Source: an uncultured Eubacteriales bacterium
GTDB lineage: Bacteria; Bacillota_A; Clostridia; Christensenellales; Aristaeellaceae
Length of the DNA stretch: 9,576 bases
Assembly (NCBI GenBank): GCA_902795555.1
Contig: CADBLV010000347.1
Span: forward strand, 1 to 9,576
Reading direction: 5' to 3'
Under the pieces are notes generated by a model. That model saw nothing but the letters and a program-made list of their open reading frames with translations. It did no database searches and had not been told where the DNA came from. The position numbers and the translations under genes were made by a program. Positions 1-5,612 of the stretch are shown here, in pieces (positions within the stretch are counted from its first letter, which is position 1; every line of letters starts with the position of its first letter).

Positions 1-578
1 CCAGCCCCAGGGTCCGCCGGATGACGACGGAGGATGTGATGGCCGAAGTTCGGCGAACCCTGCCCTATATCGACGGGGTCACCGTGTCCGGCGGCGAATG
101 TACGCTGCAGAACGATTTTCTTCTGGAGCTGTTCCCCCAAATTCAGGCGGAAGGAAAAACCTGCCTCCTGGACAGCAATGGCTCCTTTGATTTCGCGGCG
201 GATCCCCGAATCCTGAGCTGCTGCGATGGGGTCATGCTCGATGTCAAAGCCGTCACGGAAGAATGGAGTCGTTGTCTAGCGGGTGCATCCTGCCAAACGG
301 TGCTGAAAAATCTGGATTTTCTGCTCAGCGTCGGAAAGCTGCAGGAAGTACGAACGGTCATTCTGCCCCAAAGAGATCGGGAGAACGAAGAAACGGTCCG
401 GTATACCGCGGAGCGGATCGGCGATCGATGTGATTATAAGATCATCCGCTATCGTCCCTTTGGGGTTCGTGAGGCGGAGCAGGCCGTTCTCGGAGAAGCG
501 GAAACGGAGGAAGCTTACGCGGAGCGGTTTGCCGCTCTGGCCAGGAGCCTGGGGGCGGCTAAAGCATTTGTGGTATAA
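1..578 (+). CDS. yjjW: YjjW-type glycyl-radical enzyme activase, radical SAM (5' end missing)
   Basis: Radical SAM protein of the kind that installs a glycyl radical on a partner enzyme by reductive cleavage of S-adenosylmethionine; acts in the cytoplasm of anaerobes. The frame is already open at base 3 and reads SPRVRR before the first Met at 21, matching the interior of YjjW proteins, so 21 is not the start. About 191 residues are present, with the N-terminal CxxxCxxC cluster site and any ferredoxin-like insert lying upstream of the window. Visible family marks are VTVSGGECTLQ (the GGE motif that contacts SAM), CLLDSNG, CDGVMLDVKA and GKLQEVRTVILP. These line up in order with what I recall of E. 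coli YjjW. The stop is TAA at 576-578, followed after two bases by a terminator hairpin. The substrate glycyl-radical enzyme (YjjI-like in E. coli) is not in the window and would be expected to the left. Pyruvate formate-lyase activase is the main alternative; the SGGECTLQ and LDSNG context favours YjjW. Confidence 0.85.
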   Translation, partial: SPRVRRMTTEDVMAEVRRTLPYIDGVTVSGGECTLQNDFLLELFPQIQAEGKTCLLDSNGSFDFAADPRILSCCDGVMLDVKAVTEEWSRCLAGASCQTVLKNLDFLLSVGKLQEVRTVILPQRDRENEETVRYTAERIGDRCDYKIIRYRPFGVREAEQAVLGEAETEEAYAERFAALARSLGAAKAFVV

Positions 579-580
579 AT

Positions 581-610
581 AGAGCCTGTGGACGTCAGTC
601 CACAGGCTCT
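581..610. terminator. Perfect 13-bp hairpin between convergent genes
   Basis: AGAGCCTGTGGAC (581-593) pairs perfectly with 598-610 around a GTCA loop. It starts two bases after the yjjW stop and ends 18 bases short of the stop of the minus-strand BMP gene, so it can end transcripts from both sides. There is no run of Ts after it on the plus strand. On the minus strand it is followed by ATTTAT, a weak U-rich tail. The hairpin is certain; its efficiency as an intrinsic terminator is inferred. Confidence 0.75.
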
Positions 611-628
611 CTGTGATTCACGGCAGAA

Positions 629-1633
629 TTACTTCAGGATGAATTCGGGGCATTCAGCCACAGTGGTGGGAACAACGAATTCGCCGGAGATAATCGCCTG
701 CTTCGCGGCATTGACCTTCTCCAGGATGTCGGCCGGGATATGATCGCCGGTGGTGGCGATATCCAGCGCGCCGTCAGCCAGGGTGTAGTGATGCACGCCG
801 CCGGCAAACTTCTCGGCCTTCACGGACTTGGCGATGTCCACAGCGCCGGCGCCCGTGTTCTTCAGAGCGGAGCAGATCACGTAGTCATTGCCCAGCACAG
901 CCGCCTGGTCAGCATCCACGCCGATGCCCCAGATCTTTTCTTCCGCGCAGGTGTTCAGCACGCCGATGCCCGTGCCGCCCGCGGCCTGATAAATCACGTC
1001 CGCGCCGTTGGTAACCATGTCCTTGGCCGCGGCCGCGCCGCCGGCGATGTCACTGAAGTTGTTGGCGTTGTACTGCAGAACCTTGGCGTCCGCGTTCGCG
1101 GTCTTGACGCCGGAAATGAAGCCCACGCCGAAGAGGTTCATCGTGTCGGAAACCATGCCCTGCACGTAGCCGACGATGTTGCTCTTCGTGGTGTAGCCCG
1201 CAACCAGACCCACCAGGTAGGAAGCCTGCTCCTGAGCGAAGGTCAGGCACGCCACGTTGGGCAGATCGGCGTTGGTCGCGTCGTCAATGATGGCGAAATA
1301 GCGATCGGGATTGTCGGTCGCGGCTTCGCGGGTGGCGTCCGCCAGCATGTAGCCCACGCACACGATCAGATCATATTCTTCATCCAGGAAGGTGTTGATG
1401 TTGGTCTGATAGTCCGCGTCGGTCTTGCTCTCCAGGAAGTTCACCTCGAAGGTGGGATCGGCGGCGGCCAGCTCCTGCAGGCCGGCCCAGGCAAACTGGT
1501 TGAAAGAGTTGTCGTTGATACCGCCGACGTCGGTCACCATGCCGACCTTGACCTTGTCCTTCTCCGCGGAAGCAACGGAAACAACCGCCAGCACCATGAC
1601 CAGCGCCAGAACCAAAGAAAGGAACTTTTTCAT
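629..1633 (-). CDS. BMP/PnrA-like (Med/TmpC family) solute-binding protein
   Basis: Extracytoplasmic binding protein of the BMP family, whose characterised members (Treponema TmpC/PnrA and relatives) bind purine nucleosides for an ABC importer. The protein has 334 residues, the usual length. Start ATG at 1633 is chosen because GAGGAGGA (1641-1648) lies 7 bases ahead and the protein then opens with a signal peptide: MKK, a hydrophobic core, and a cut site after ASA at residue 23. Reading further upstream would add 32 non-family residues. Family marks are GMVTDVGGINDNSFNQ (31-46), an internal AQEQASYLVGLVAGY stretch, and a late GVDADQ, where relatives use an Asp on the ribose. There is no lipobox cysteine near the cut site, unusual for a Gram-positive-type BMP protein. 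The permease and ATPase genes are not adjacent. Divergent deoD supports a nucleoside ligand, which is an inference. The opposite strand is open over most of the gene, a by-product of GC-rich codon use. Confidence 0.9.
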   Translation of the reverse strand: MKKFLSLVLALVMVLAVVSVASAEKDKVKVGMVTDVGGINDNSFNQFAWAGLQELAAADPTFEVNFLESKTDADYQTNINTFLDEEYDLIVCVGYMLADATREAATDNPDRYFAIIDDATNADLPNVACLTFAQEQASYLVGLVAGYTTKSNIVGYVQGMVSDTMNLFGVGFISGVKTANADAKVLQYNANNFSDIAGGAAAAKDMVTNGADVIYQAAGGTGIGVLNTCAEEKIWGIGVDADQAAVLGNDYVICSALKNTGAGAVDIAKSVKAEKFAGGVHHYTLADGALDIATTGDHIPADILEKVNAAKQAIISGEFVVPTTVAECPEFILK

Positions 1634-1654
1634 GGGAATCTCCTCCTCACATTT

Positions 1655-1667
1655 ACGGCATTGCCGT
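1655..1667. promoter_or_regulatory. Small inverted repeat in the BMP-gene leader
   Basis: ACGGC (1655-1659), ATT, GCCGT (1663-1667) form a 13-bp interrupted palindrome. It lies just downstream of the predicted start of the minus-strand transcript and upstream of its ribosome binding site. It could be an operator half-site pair or a short leader hairpin. Its size allows chance occurrence. Confidence 0.25.
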
Positions 1668-1678
1668 TCGTTATGCTC

Positions 1679-1707
1679 ATTATAGCAGATTTCCTTCCAA
1701 TTTGAAA
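1679..1707 (-). promoter_or_regulatory. Extended -10 promoter of the BMP gene
   Basis: On the minus strand TATAAT (1679-1684) is preceded by TGC, giving the extended -10 form TGnTATAAT. A weak -35, TTTCAA (1702-1707), sits 17 bp upstream. Transcription should begin near 1672, leaving a leader of about 39 bases with a strong ribosome binding site. A consensus -10 with an extended element suggests high expression, as expected for an abundant binding protein. Confidence 0.75.
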
Positions 1708-1728
1708 CCCATGAATCTGACAAAAACA

Positions 1729-1757
1729 TGGAACAAAAATCAAATTTGTGTTATACT
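1729..1757 (+). promoter_or_regulatory. Probable deoD promoter
   Basis: TATACT (1752-1757) is a good -10 box at a suitable distance from the deoD start at 1791. The -35 region (around 1729-1734, TGGAAC) is poor, so the promoter may depend on an activator. A second possible -10, CATAAT (1763-1768), has no -35 partner. AT-rich copies of AATTTGAA occur at 1699-1706 and 1766-1773, with a palindromic CAAATTTG at 1741-1748 between them; any of these could bind a regulator. Confidence 0.5.
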
Positions 1758-1790
1758 TTTTACATAATTTGAATCAGGAGGTGTTCCCCC

Positions 1791-2504
1791 ATGAGTAAGA
1801 ATATGACTCCCACTCCGCATATCAGCGCGCCTGCCGGTGCCTTTGCCGATACCGTTCTGATGCCCGGCGATCCCCTTCGGGCTAAAATGATCGCCGAAAA
1901 ATATCTGGAAAGTCCGAAGCTGGTCAACAATGTCCGCGGCATTCAGGGATACACAGGATTCTGGAACGGAAAGCCCGTCTCCGTCATGGCCAGCGGCATG
2001 GGCTGCGCCTCGATCGGAATCTACTCCTATGAGCTGTTTAATTTCTACGGCGTGGAAAACATTATTCGCCTGGGCTCCGCCGGCGCCATGAGCATGAAGC
2101 TGAAAGTTCGGGATCTGGTCATCGGCATGAGCGCCTACAGCAACAGCTCTTACACGAAGACCTATGGCTTCTCTGGCGATAATGCCCCCTGCGCGGACTA
2201 CGATCTGCTTGAAAAGGCGGTAAACAATGCCCGTTCCATGGGCCTGAATGTCCATTGCGGAGCGCTGTTCACCTCCGAAGCCTTCTACAGCGAGACCAAC
2301 GATACCCAGATTCTGCAAAAGCTTGGCGTGCTCGCTGTGGAGATGGAGGCCGCGGCCCTGTATATCAATGCGGCCGTCGCCGGAAAGAAGGCCCTGGCCA
2401 TCTGCACAATCTCCGATCATACGCTGACCGGGGAAGCGCTGCCCGCCGAAGAAAGGCAGGAAAGCTTCCATGACATGATCAAACTGGGGCTTTCCCTGGC
2501 GTAA
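1791..2504 (+). CDS. deoD: Purine-nucleoside phosphorylase, DeoD (hexameric type)
   Basis: Cytoplasmic enzyme that splits purine (deoxy)nucleosides with phosphate into free base and (deoxy)ribose 1-phosphate, for purine salvage. The protein has 237 residues, full length for the E. coli DeoD type. Residues matching the E. coli active site are all present: His10 (TPHI), Gly26 and Arg30 in MPGDPLRAK, Arg49 in NNVRG, Arg93 and Ser96 in IIRLGSAGA, Glu184-Met185-Glu186 in VEMEAA (nucleoside site), the catalytic Asp209 in ISDH, and Arg222 in AEERQ. The start at 1791 has AGGAGGTG (1776-1783) 7 bases upstream. The gene is divergent from the BMP binding protein across 157 bp, suggesting capture and breakdown of the same nucleosides. 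No deoxyribose-phosphate genes are attached. The next gene has its own promoter, so deoD is probably a single-gene unit. Confidence 0.96.
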   Translation: MSKNMTPTPHISAPAGAFADTVLMPGDPLRAKMIAEKYLESPKLVNNVRGIQGYTGFWNGKPVSVMASGMGCASIGIYSYELFNFYGVENIIRLGSAGAMSMKLKVRDLVIGMSAYSNSSYTKTYGFSGDNAPCADYDLLEKAVNNARSMGLNVHCGALFTSEAFYSETNDTQILQKLGVLAVEMEAAALYINAAVAGKKALAICTISDHTLTGEALPAEERQESFHDMIKLGLSLA

Positions 2505-2512
2505 CAGAACCG

Positions 2513-2532
2513 GTGATCCGTCCTCGGATCGC
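2513..2532 (+). terminator. Possible weak hairpin after deoD
   Basis: GATCCG (2515-2520), TCCT loop, CGGATC (2525-2530), lengthened by a G-T and a G-C pair to 2513-2532. It starts 9 bases after the deoD stop. No T run follows, so termination would be weak; it may instead protect the 3' end of the mRNA. Confidence 0.35.
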
Positions 2533-2548
2533 AGACAAAAGATACCCC

Positions 2549-2577
2549 TTGCCAAAAAGTATTTTTTCAGGCATAAT
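2549..2577 (+). promoter_or_regulatory. Promoter of the diguanylate cyclase gene
   Basis: TTGCCA (2549-2554) and CATAAT (2572-2577) are separated by exactly 17 bp, five of six matches to the housekeeping consensus in each box. Transcription would begin near 2584, giving a leader of about 39 bases before ATG 2623. The promoter argues that the cyclase is transcribed separately from deoD. Confidence 0.8.
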
Positions 2578-2610
2578 ATCATTTAGCAGTTGAATTGTTT
2601 TTCAGAAAGC

Positions 2611-2616
2611 AGGAAG
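2611..2616 (+). promoter_or_regulatory. Ribosome binding site that sets the cyclase start
   Basis: AGGAAG lies 6 bases before ATG 2623. The in-frame TTG at 2590 has no such site and lies only a few bases after the predicted transcription start, so 2623 is preferred. Confidence 0.7.
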
Positions 2617-2622
2617 ACACAC

Positions 2623-3702
2623 ATGCGCTTTTTCATGGAATTTTTCCGCCAGAAGGTTCCCCGGCAGGGAAAGGAGCTCCCGATTTATTTCAGTAGGGCT
2701 TTTCTCTGCAGCGAAACCTTGCTGTGCGTCTATTTTGCGCTGTGCTTCTGCCTCTATCCGATCATCAACGACGGCCGCTGGGAATGGATGCCCCTGGCGC
2801 TGATCGCCGCGACGGTCTTCTCCCTCTGGGCCGTTAAACACAAAAATGTCCGTTTCAATCTGATCCTTTTCAGTTTGCTGTCCCTGTTCTGGGTGGCGTG
2901 GAATGTGTCCGCGTTCGGATGGGGCAGCGGAACGCAGCATTTTCTGACGCTGATGCTCGTGTTCGTTTTCTTCAATATTTATGACCCCCCGCTGATCAAG
3001 ATTATCTGGTTCCTGATCATTCTGATCTTCCGGGTGCTGCTGTTCTCCTGGTCCCAGCAGCATCCCGCGGTATATACGATGTCGCAAACCGCCAACACGG
3101 TTTATCAGACGGTGAATACGGTGGCCTTCTTCCTCATGCTGGCCTGTATATGCATCATCTTCAGCTCCAGCATCCAGGACACGGAGCGTCAGCTTCGCCT
3201 CCGGAATCAGACCCTGTATAAGGAAGCGGAAACGGATCCGCTCACAGGGCTGCCGAACAGGCGGGCCATGATCGAGCTGATTGAGCGCTTCCGGCAGGAA
3301 AATAGCGATTCGCCCTTTGCCATCGCCATTGCCGATCTGGATCATTTCAAGAATGTCAATGATACCTATGGGCACAACTGCGGCGACTATACGCTCGTCA
3401 AGCTGACGGAGCTCTTTGTTCAGCATGCGAACGGTCATTACAGTGTCTGCCGCTGGGGCGGCGAGGAGTTTTGCTTCTTCCTGCCCAATGTGAATCTGGA
3501 TGATGCCGGCATGATTATGACTGACCTCTGCTTCGCGGTGGAGCGGATGCAGCTGAGCTATGAGGATCATGATTTCAGCATCACCATCACCATCGGCGTG
3601 GAGGAATACGATTTCTCCTCTCCCCTGGATGAGCTCCTGGCCAGCGCTGACAAGAAGCTGTATATGGGCAAGGAAGCCGGCCGAAACCAGGTCGTCGTCT
3701 GA
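2623..3702 (+). CDS. Membrane-bound diguanylate cyclase (GGDEF protein)
   Basis: Makes the second messenger cyclic di-GMP from two GTP; a membrane part probably senses a signal and controls the cytoplasmic catalytic domain. The protein has 359 residues from ATG 2623. Residues about 26-190 hold six hydrophobic segments (near 26-47, 56-70, 79-99, 107-119, 124-143 and 166-190) with no recognisable periplasmic domain. A short linker then leads to the GGDEF domain from about 200. Catalytic features are intact: DPLTGLPNRR (from 205), the metal-binding Asp238 in IADLDHFKNVND, the active-site signature RWGGEEF with GGEEF at 279-283, and a late ADKKLYMGKEAGRN. The inhibitory I-site RxxD is absent: the four residues at its position read NGHY, so product inhibition through that site is not expected. 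No EAL or HD-GYP domain is attached. The ligand of the membrane part is unknown. A bidirectional terminator lies 72 bp after the stop. Confidence 0.92.
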   Translation: MRFFMEFFRQKVPRQGKELPIYFSRAFLCSETLLCVYFALCFCLYPIINDGRWEWMPLALIAATVFSLWAVKHKNVRFNLILFSLLSLFWVAWNVSAFGWGSGTQHFLTLMLVFVFFNIYDPPLIKIIWFLIILIFRVLLFSWSQQHPAVYTMSQTANTVYQTVNTVAFFLMLACICIIFSSSIQDTERQLRLRNQTLYKEAETDPLTGLPNRRAMIELIERFRQENSDSPFAIAIADLDHFKNVNDTYGHNCGDYTLVKLTELFVQHANGHYSVCRWGGEEFCFFLPNVNLDDAGMIMTDLCFAVERMQLSYEDHDFSITITIGVEEYDFSSPLDELLASADKKLYMGKEAGRNQVVV

Positions 3703-3703
3703 C

Positions 3704-3750
3704 GTCTCCCCTTCCCATCAGGCCAGGGAACGAGAGGGACGACCCTTTTT
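3704..3750 (+). terminator. Imperfect hairpin with T run after the cyclase gene
   Basis: TTCCC (3712-3716) pairs with GGGAA (3726-3730), and an outer arm 3704-3710 pairs with 3734-3740, with one mismatch, one G-T pair and a small internal loop. GACCC and five Ts (3746-3750) follow. It could be a first terminator for the cyclase ahead of the stronger one at 3774. The gap between stem and T run makes it weak. Confidence 0.35.
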
Positions 3751-3773
3751 GTCTCCCTTCCTTATCAGGTCAG
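3704..3773. repeat. 23-bp imperfect direct repeat, 47-bp period
   Basis: 3704-3726 and 3751-3773 match at 18 of 23 positions. Both begin GTCTCCC and end with ATCAGG, C or T, then CAG. The second copy runs straight into the strong terminator at 3774. The region lies between the cyclase stop and the terminator and encodes nothing recognisable. Confidence 0.6.
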
Positions 3774-3804
3774 AAAAAGAGCTGCCGTCAGGCAGCTCTT
3801 TTTT
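3774..3804. terminator. Strong bidirectional intrinsic terminator
   Basis: AGAGCTGCC (3778-3786) pairs perfectly with GGCAGCTCT (3791-3799) around a GTCA loop. Five As precede the loop-side stem and Ts run to 3804, so both strands give a GC-rich hairpin followed by a U tract. It serves the cyclase gene from the left and the symporter gene from the right, whose stop is 110 bp away. Confidence 0.92.
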
Positions 3805-3937
3805 CTGTTCCTTTCAGTCCACCGCTTCCGCCGGAATCTGCTCCTTTCAGTCTTTTGCTTCCGTCGGAATCTGCTCCTTTCAGCCTTTCGCTTCCACCGG
3901 AGTCTGTTCCTTTTCAGTCCTCCGCTTCGGCGAGGGC
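3805..3937. repeat. 33-bp tandem repeat array derived from the 3' end of the symporter gene
   Basis: Four head-to-tail units: 3805-3837, 3838-3870, 3871-3903 (33 bp each) and 3904-3937 (34 bp). The last unit overlaps the symporter coding end and contains its stop codon (3914-3916). Read on the minus strand, the three downstream units each encode an 11-codon module: KEQTPVEAKG-stop, KEQIPTEAKD-stop and KEQIPAEAVD-stop. They resemble the real tail QEQALAEAED-stop. One extra A just after the true stop puts the copies one base out of frame with the gene. Two copies hold a palindrome, TTCCG-N-CGGAA (3826-3836, 3859-3869); the third is decayed (3892-3902). The array forms the whole 3' untranslated region up to the terminator. 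Confidence 0.9.
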
Positions 3938-5443
3938 CTGCTCCTGCTCTGCCTGAATTTCCGGGAAGGCGGAAAGCATCGGCTTGATGTTCTTTCCGTG
4001 CAGGCGGCGATCCAGATAGTTTTTCGTAATCTGCCGCACGAGGCTGCACAGGACAATCACGCCGATCAGGTTCGGAATCGCCATGAGGCCGTTAAAGGTG
4101 TCGCTCAGGTCGATAGCCAGCGCCGTATCCACAATGCTGGAAAGAAGGATGGCCGCCAGGTAAAGCACCTTATAGATGATGGTGGATTTTGTCCCGAAGA
4201 GGAACTCCCAGGCTTTCTTGCCGTAGAAACTCCAGCCCAGGCAGGTGGAGAAGGCAAAGAGGGTGACGGCCAGGGCGATGAAAATACCGCCGAAGGAGCC
4301 GAAGCTTCTGGAGAAGGCTTCCGTCGCCAGGCCCAGCTTCGTGACGCCTGAAACAGAAGCACCGGTTTCGAGATCCACGACGCCGCTGGTCAGGATCACC
4401 AGCGCCGTCAGCGTGCACACCACAATCGTGTCCACAAACACTTCAAAGATGCCCCACAGGCCCTGGGTCACAGGCTCCTTCACATCTGAGGTGGAATGCA
4501 CCATGACGGAGGATCCCAGCCCTGCTTCATTGGAGAACACGCCACGCTTGAAGCCCCAGGTCATAGCCTGGGCGATGATCGAGCCGCCCACGCCGCCGGC
4601 AGCTGCCTTGAAGTTGAAAGCGCCGCGGAAGATCGCCCCGAAGGCCGGGAACAGCTGACCCGCGTTCATGATCACGATGACCAGCGCGCCGAGGATATAG
4701 AAAACCGCCATGAAGGGCACGATGCGCTCGTTGGTTTCAGCGATGCGCTTCAGCCCGCCGATAATCACCAGGAATGCCACAATCATCAGCACCGCGCCGA
4801 TGATCAGGCTGCCGGTTTTATCGGAAGCCAGGGCAGGGTTACCGGACAGATCGGAAGCCACCGTCAGGACGCTTTCCCGAATCGTTGAAATCTGGCCCAT
4901 GTTGCCGATGCCGAAGGATGCGACCATGGCAAAGAAGCTGAAGAGCACGGCCAGCACCTTACCCAGCGTCTTACAGTTCTTCCTGCTACCCAGTCCGTCC
5001 CGCAGATAATACATGGCGCCGCCGGACCATTCCTTCTCCCTGTTGCGGCGGCGGTAGAAGATGCCCAGCACGTTTTCGGAATAATTGGTCATCATGCCCA
5101 CCAGGGCGGCAATCCACATCCAGAAAACCGCACCGGGCCCACCCATGGTGATCGCATAGGCCACGCCGGCGATGTTCCCTGTGCCGATGGTGGCGGACAG
5201 GGCTGTACACAGGGCCTGAAACTGGCTGATGGAATTCTTGTCGCGCGACCGGGTTGTGGATCTCTTGAAGAGCCGACCGATCGTCTGTTTCATCGTATAC
5301 CCGAAGTGGGTAAACTGGAAAAAGCCCGTCATCACAGTCATCAGCACACCGGTCCCGATCAGCAGCGTCAGGGCAGGAACGCCCCACACCACGTCGTTAA
5401 CCGCACCGTTGACCTGGGCTACGGTTCCGGCAAAGTCGTTCAT
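3914..5443 (-). CDS. Sodium/alanine-glycine symporter, AGCS family
   Basis: Inner-membrane carrier that brings in alanine, glycine or a similar small amino acid with Na+ (or H+); fold of the LeuT type. The protein has 509 residues, typical to slightly long. Family marks in order: SISQFQALCTALSATIGTGNIAG (71-93), with the conserved GTGNIAG stretch; GGPGAVFWMW (101-110); GGAMYYL near 141; RGVFSNEAGLGS (300-311), the most diagnostic motif; TQGLWG (327-331 region); and GWSFYG (403-408). About ten or eleven hydrophobic spans cover 20-470, ending in a charged tail rich in Glu and Gln. The ATG at 5443 has AAGGAGAG (5450-5457) about 6 bases upstream. The promoter is at 5481-5508. Two ordinary-length paralogues are often found per genome, so the exact amino acid cannot be told from sequence. 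Oddly, its last codons are repeated downstream as a 33-bp array. Confidence 0.94.
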   Translation of the reverse strand: MNDFAGTVAQVNGAVNDVVWGVPALTLLIGTGVLMTVMTGFFQFTHFGYTMKQTIGRLFKRSTTRSRDKNSISQFQALCTALSATIGTGNIAGVAYAITMGGPGAVFWMWIAALVGMMTNYSENVLGIFYRRRNREKEWSGGAMYYLRDGLGSRKNCKTLGKVLAVLFSFFAMVASFGIGNMGQISTIRESVLTVASDLSGNPALASDKTGSLIIGAVLMIVAFLVIIGGLKRIAETNERIVPFMAVFYILGALVIVIMNAGQLFPAFGAIFRGAFNFKAAAGGVGGSIIAQAMTWGFKRGVFSNEAGLGSSVMVHSTSDVKEPVTQGLWGIFEVFVDTIVVCTLTALVILTSGVVDLETGASVSGVTKLGLATEAFSRSFGSFGGIFIALAVTLFAFSTCLGWSFYGKKAWEFLFGTKSTIIYKVLYLAAILLSSIVDTALAIDLSDTFNGLMAIPNLIGVIVLCSLVRQITKNYLDRRLHGKNIKPMLSAFPEIQAEQEQALAEAED

Positions 5444-5480
5444 CAGGATCTCTCCTTTGCTTTCAAAATATACAAGAAAA

Positions 5481-5508
5481 AATACAACCCGCCTCCGCCC
5501 GTTGTCAA
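5481..5508 (-). promoter_or_regulatory. Promoter of the symporter gene
   Basis: On the minus strand a perfect TTGACA (5503-5508) is followed after 16 bp by TGTATT (5481-5486), four of six matches to the -10 consensus. This gives a leader of about 30 bases before ATG 5443. The -35 box lies inside a palindrome (next entry). Confidence 0.65.
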
Positions 5509-5511
5509 CGG
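5499..5511. promoter_or_regulatory. Candidate operator over the symporter -35 box
   Basis: CCGTTG-T-CAACGG is a perfect 6+1+6 palindrome centred on 5505. It covers the whole TTGACA -35 box, so a dimeric protein bound here would block RNA polymerase. No regulator gene lies beside it to name the binder. Confidence 0.4.
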
Positions 5512-5579
5512 CTTGGCTGCTTTTTGTTTGTCTTTTTACAAAAAATCGATTTTTACCGAAAAGCCATCGGTTCTTCCTC

Positions 5580-5608
5580 TTGTTTTTCCCGCGAAAAGGT
5601 GATATAAC
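5580..5608 (+). promoter_or_regulatory. Promoter of the MATE exporter gene
   Basis: TATAAC (5603-5608) with an upstream TGA forms an extended -10. TTGTTT (5580-5585) sits 17 bp upstream as a partial -35. The spacer holds TTTTC (5584-5588) and GAAAA (5593-5597), an inverted pair that might bind a regulator. Transcription would begin near 5615, leaving a leader of about 90 bases. Confidence 0.6.
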
Positions 5609-5612
5609 GTCC

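Noticed and set aside
740..1705. Long plus-strand open frame of 321 codons antisense to the BMP gene
   Set aside because: It is the mirror of a clear, complete family protein. Its translation is rich in Val, Gly, His and Arg in a pattern typical of reverse-complement shadow frames in GC-rich genes, and it has no ribosome binding site.
1634..1790. Purine riboswitch or PurR box ahead of deoD
   Set aside because: The leader from the predicted transcription start to deoD is only about 25-30 bases, too short for an aptamer, and no PurR-box pattern is seen.
1740..2582. Minus-strand frame of 280 codons across deoD
   Set aside because: It lies antisense to deoD, whose active-site residues are all intact. 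The translation shows shadow-type composition and no family motif.
2602..3570. Minus-strand frame of 322 codons across the cyclase gene
   Set aside because: It lies antisense to an intact GGDEF protein; it has no recognisable domain and no ribosome binding site.
3805..3937. Array considered as a CRISPR
   Set aside because: Units are contiguous with no spacers, diverge from each other, and derive from the neighbouring coding end.
3765..4049. Minus-strand frame with Arg/Lys-rich 11-residue repeats
   Set aside because: It overlaps the symporter 3' end in another frame, has no ribosome binding site, and its repeat comes from the 33-bp array. Basic composition follows from the AAG/CGG-rich units.
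3560..4351. Plus-strand frame with an 11-residue repeat (CSFQ-type)
   Set aside because: The peptide repeat only reflects the 33-bp DNA array read on the wrong strand. The rest overlaps the cyclase and symporter genes.
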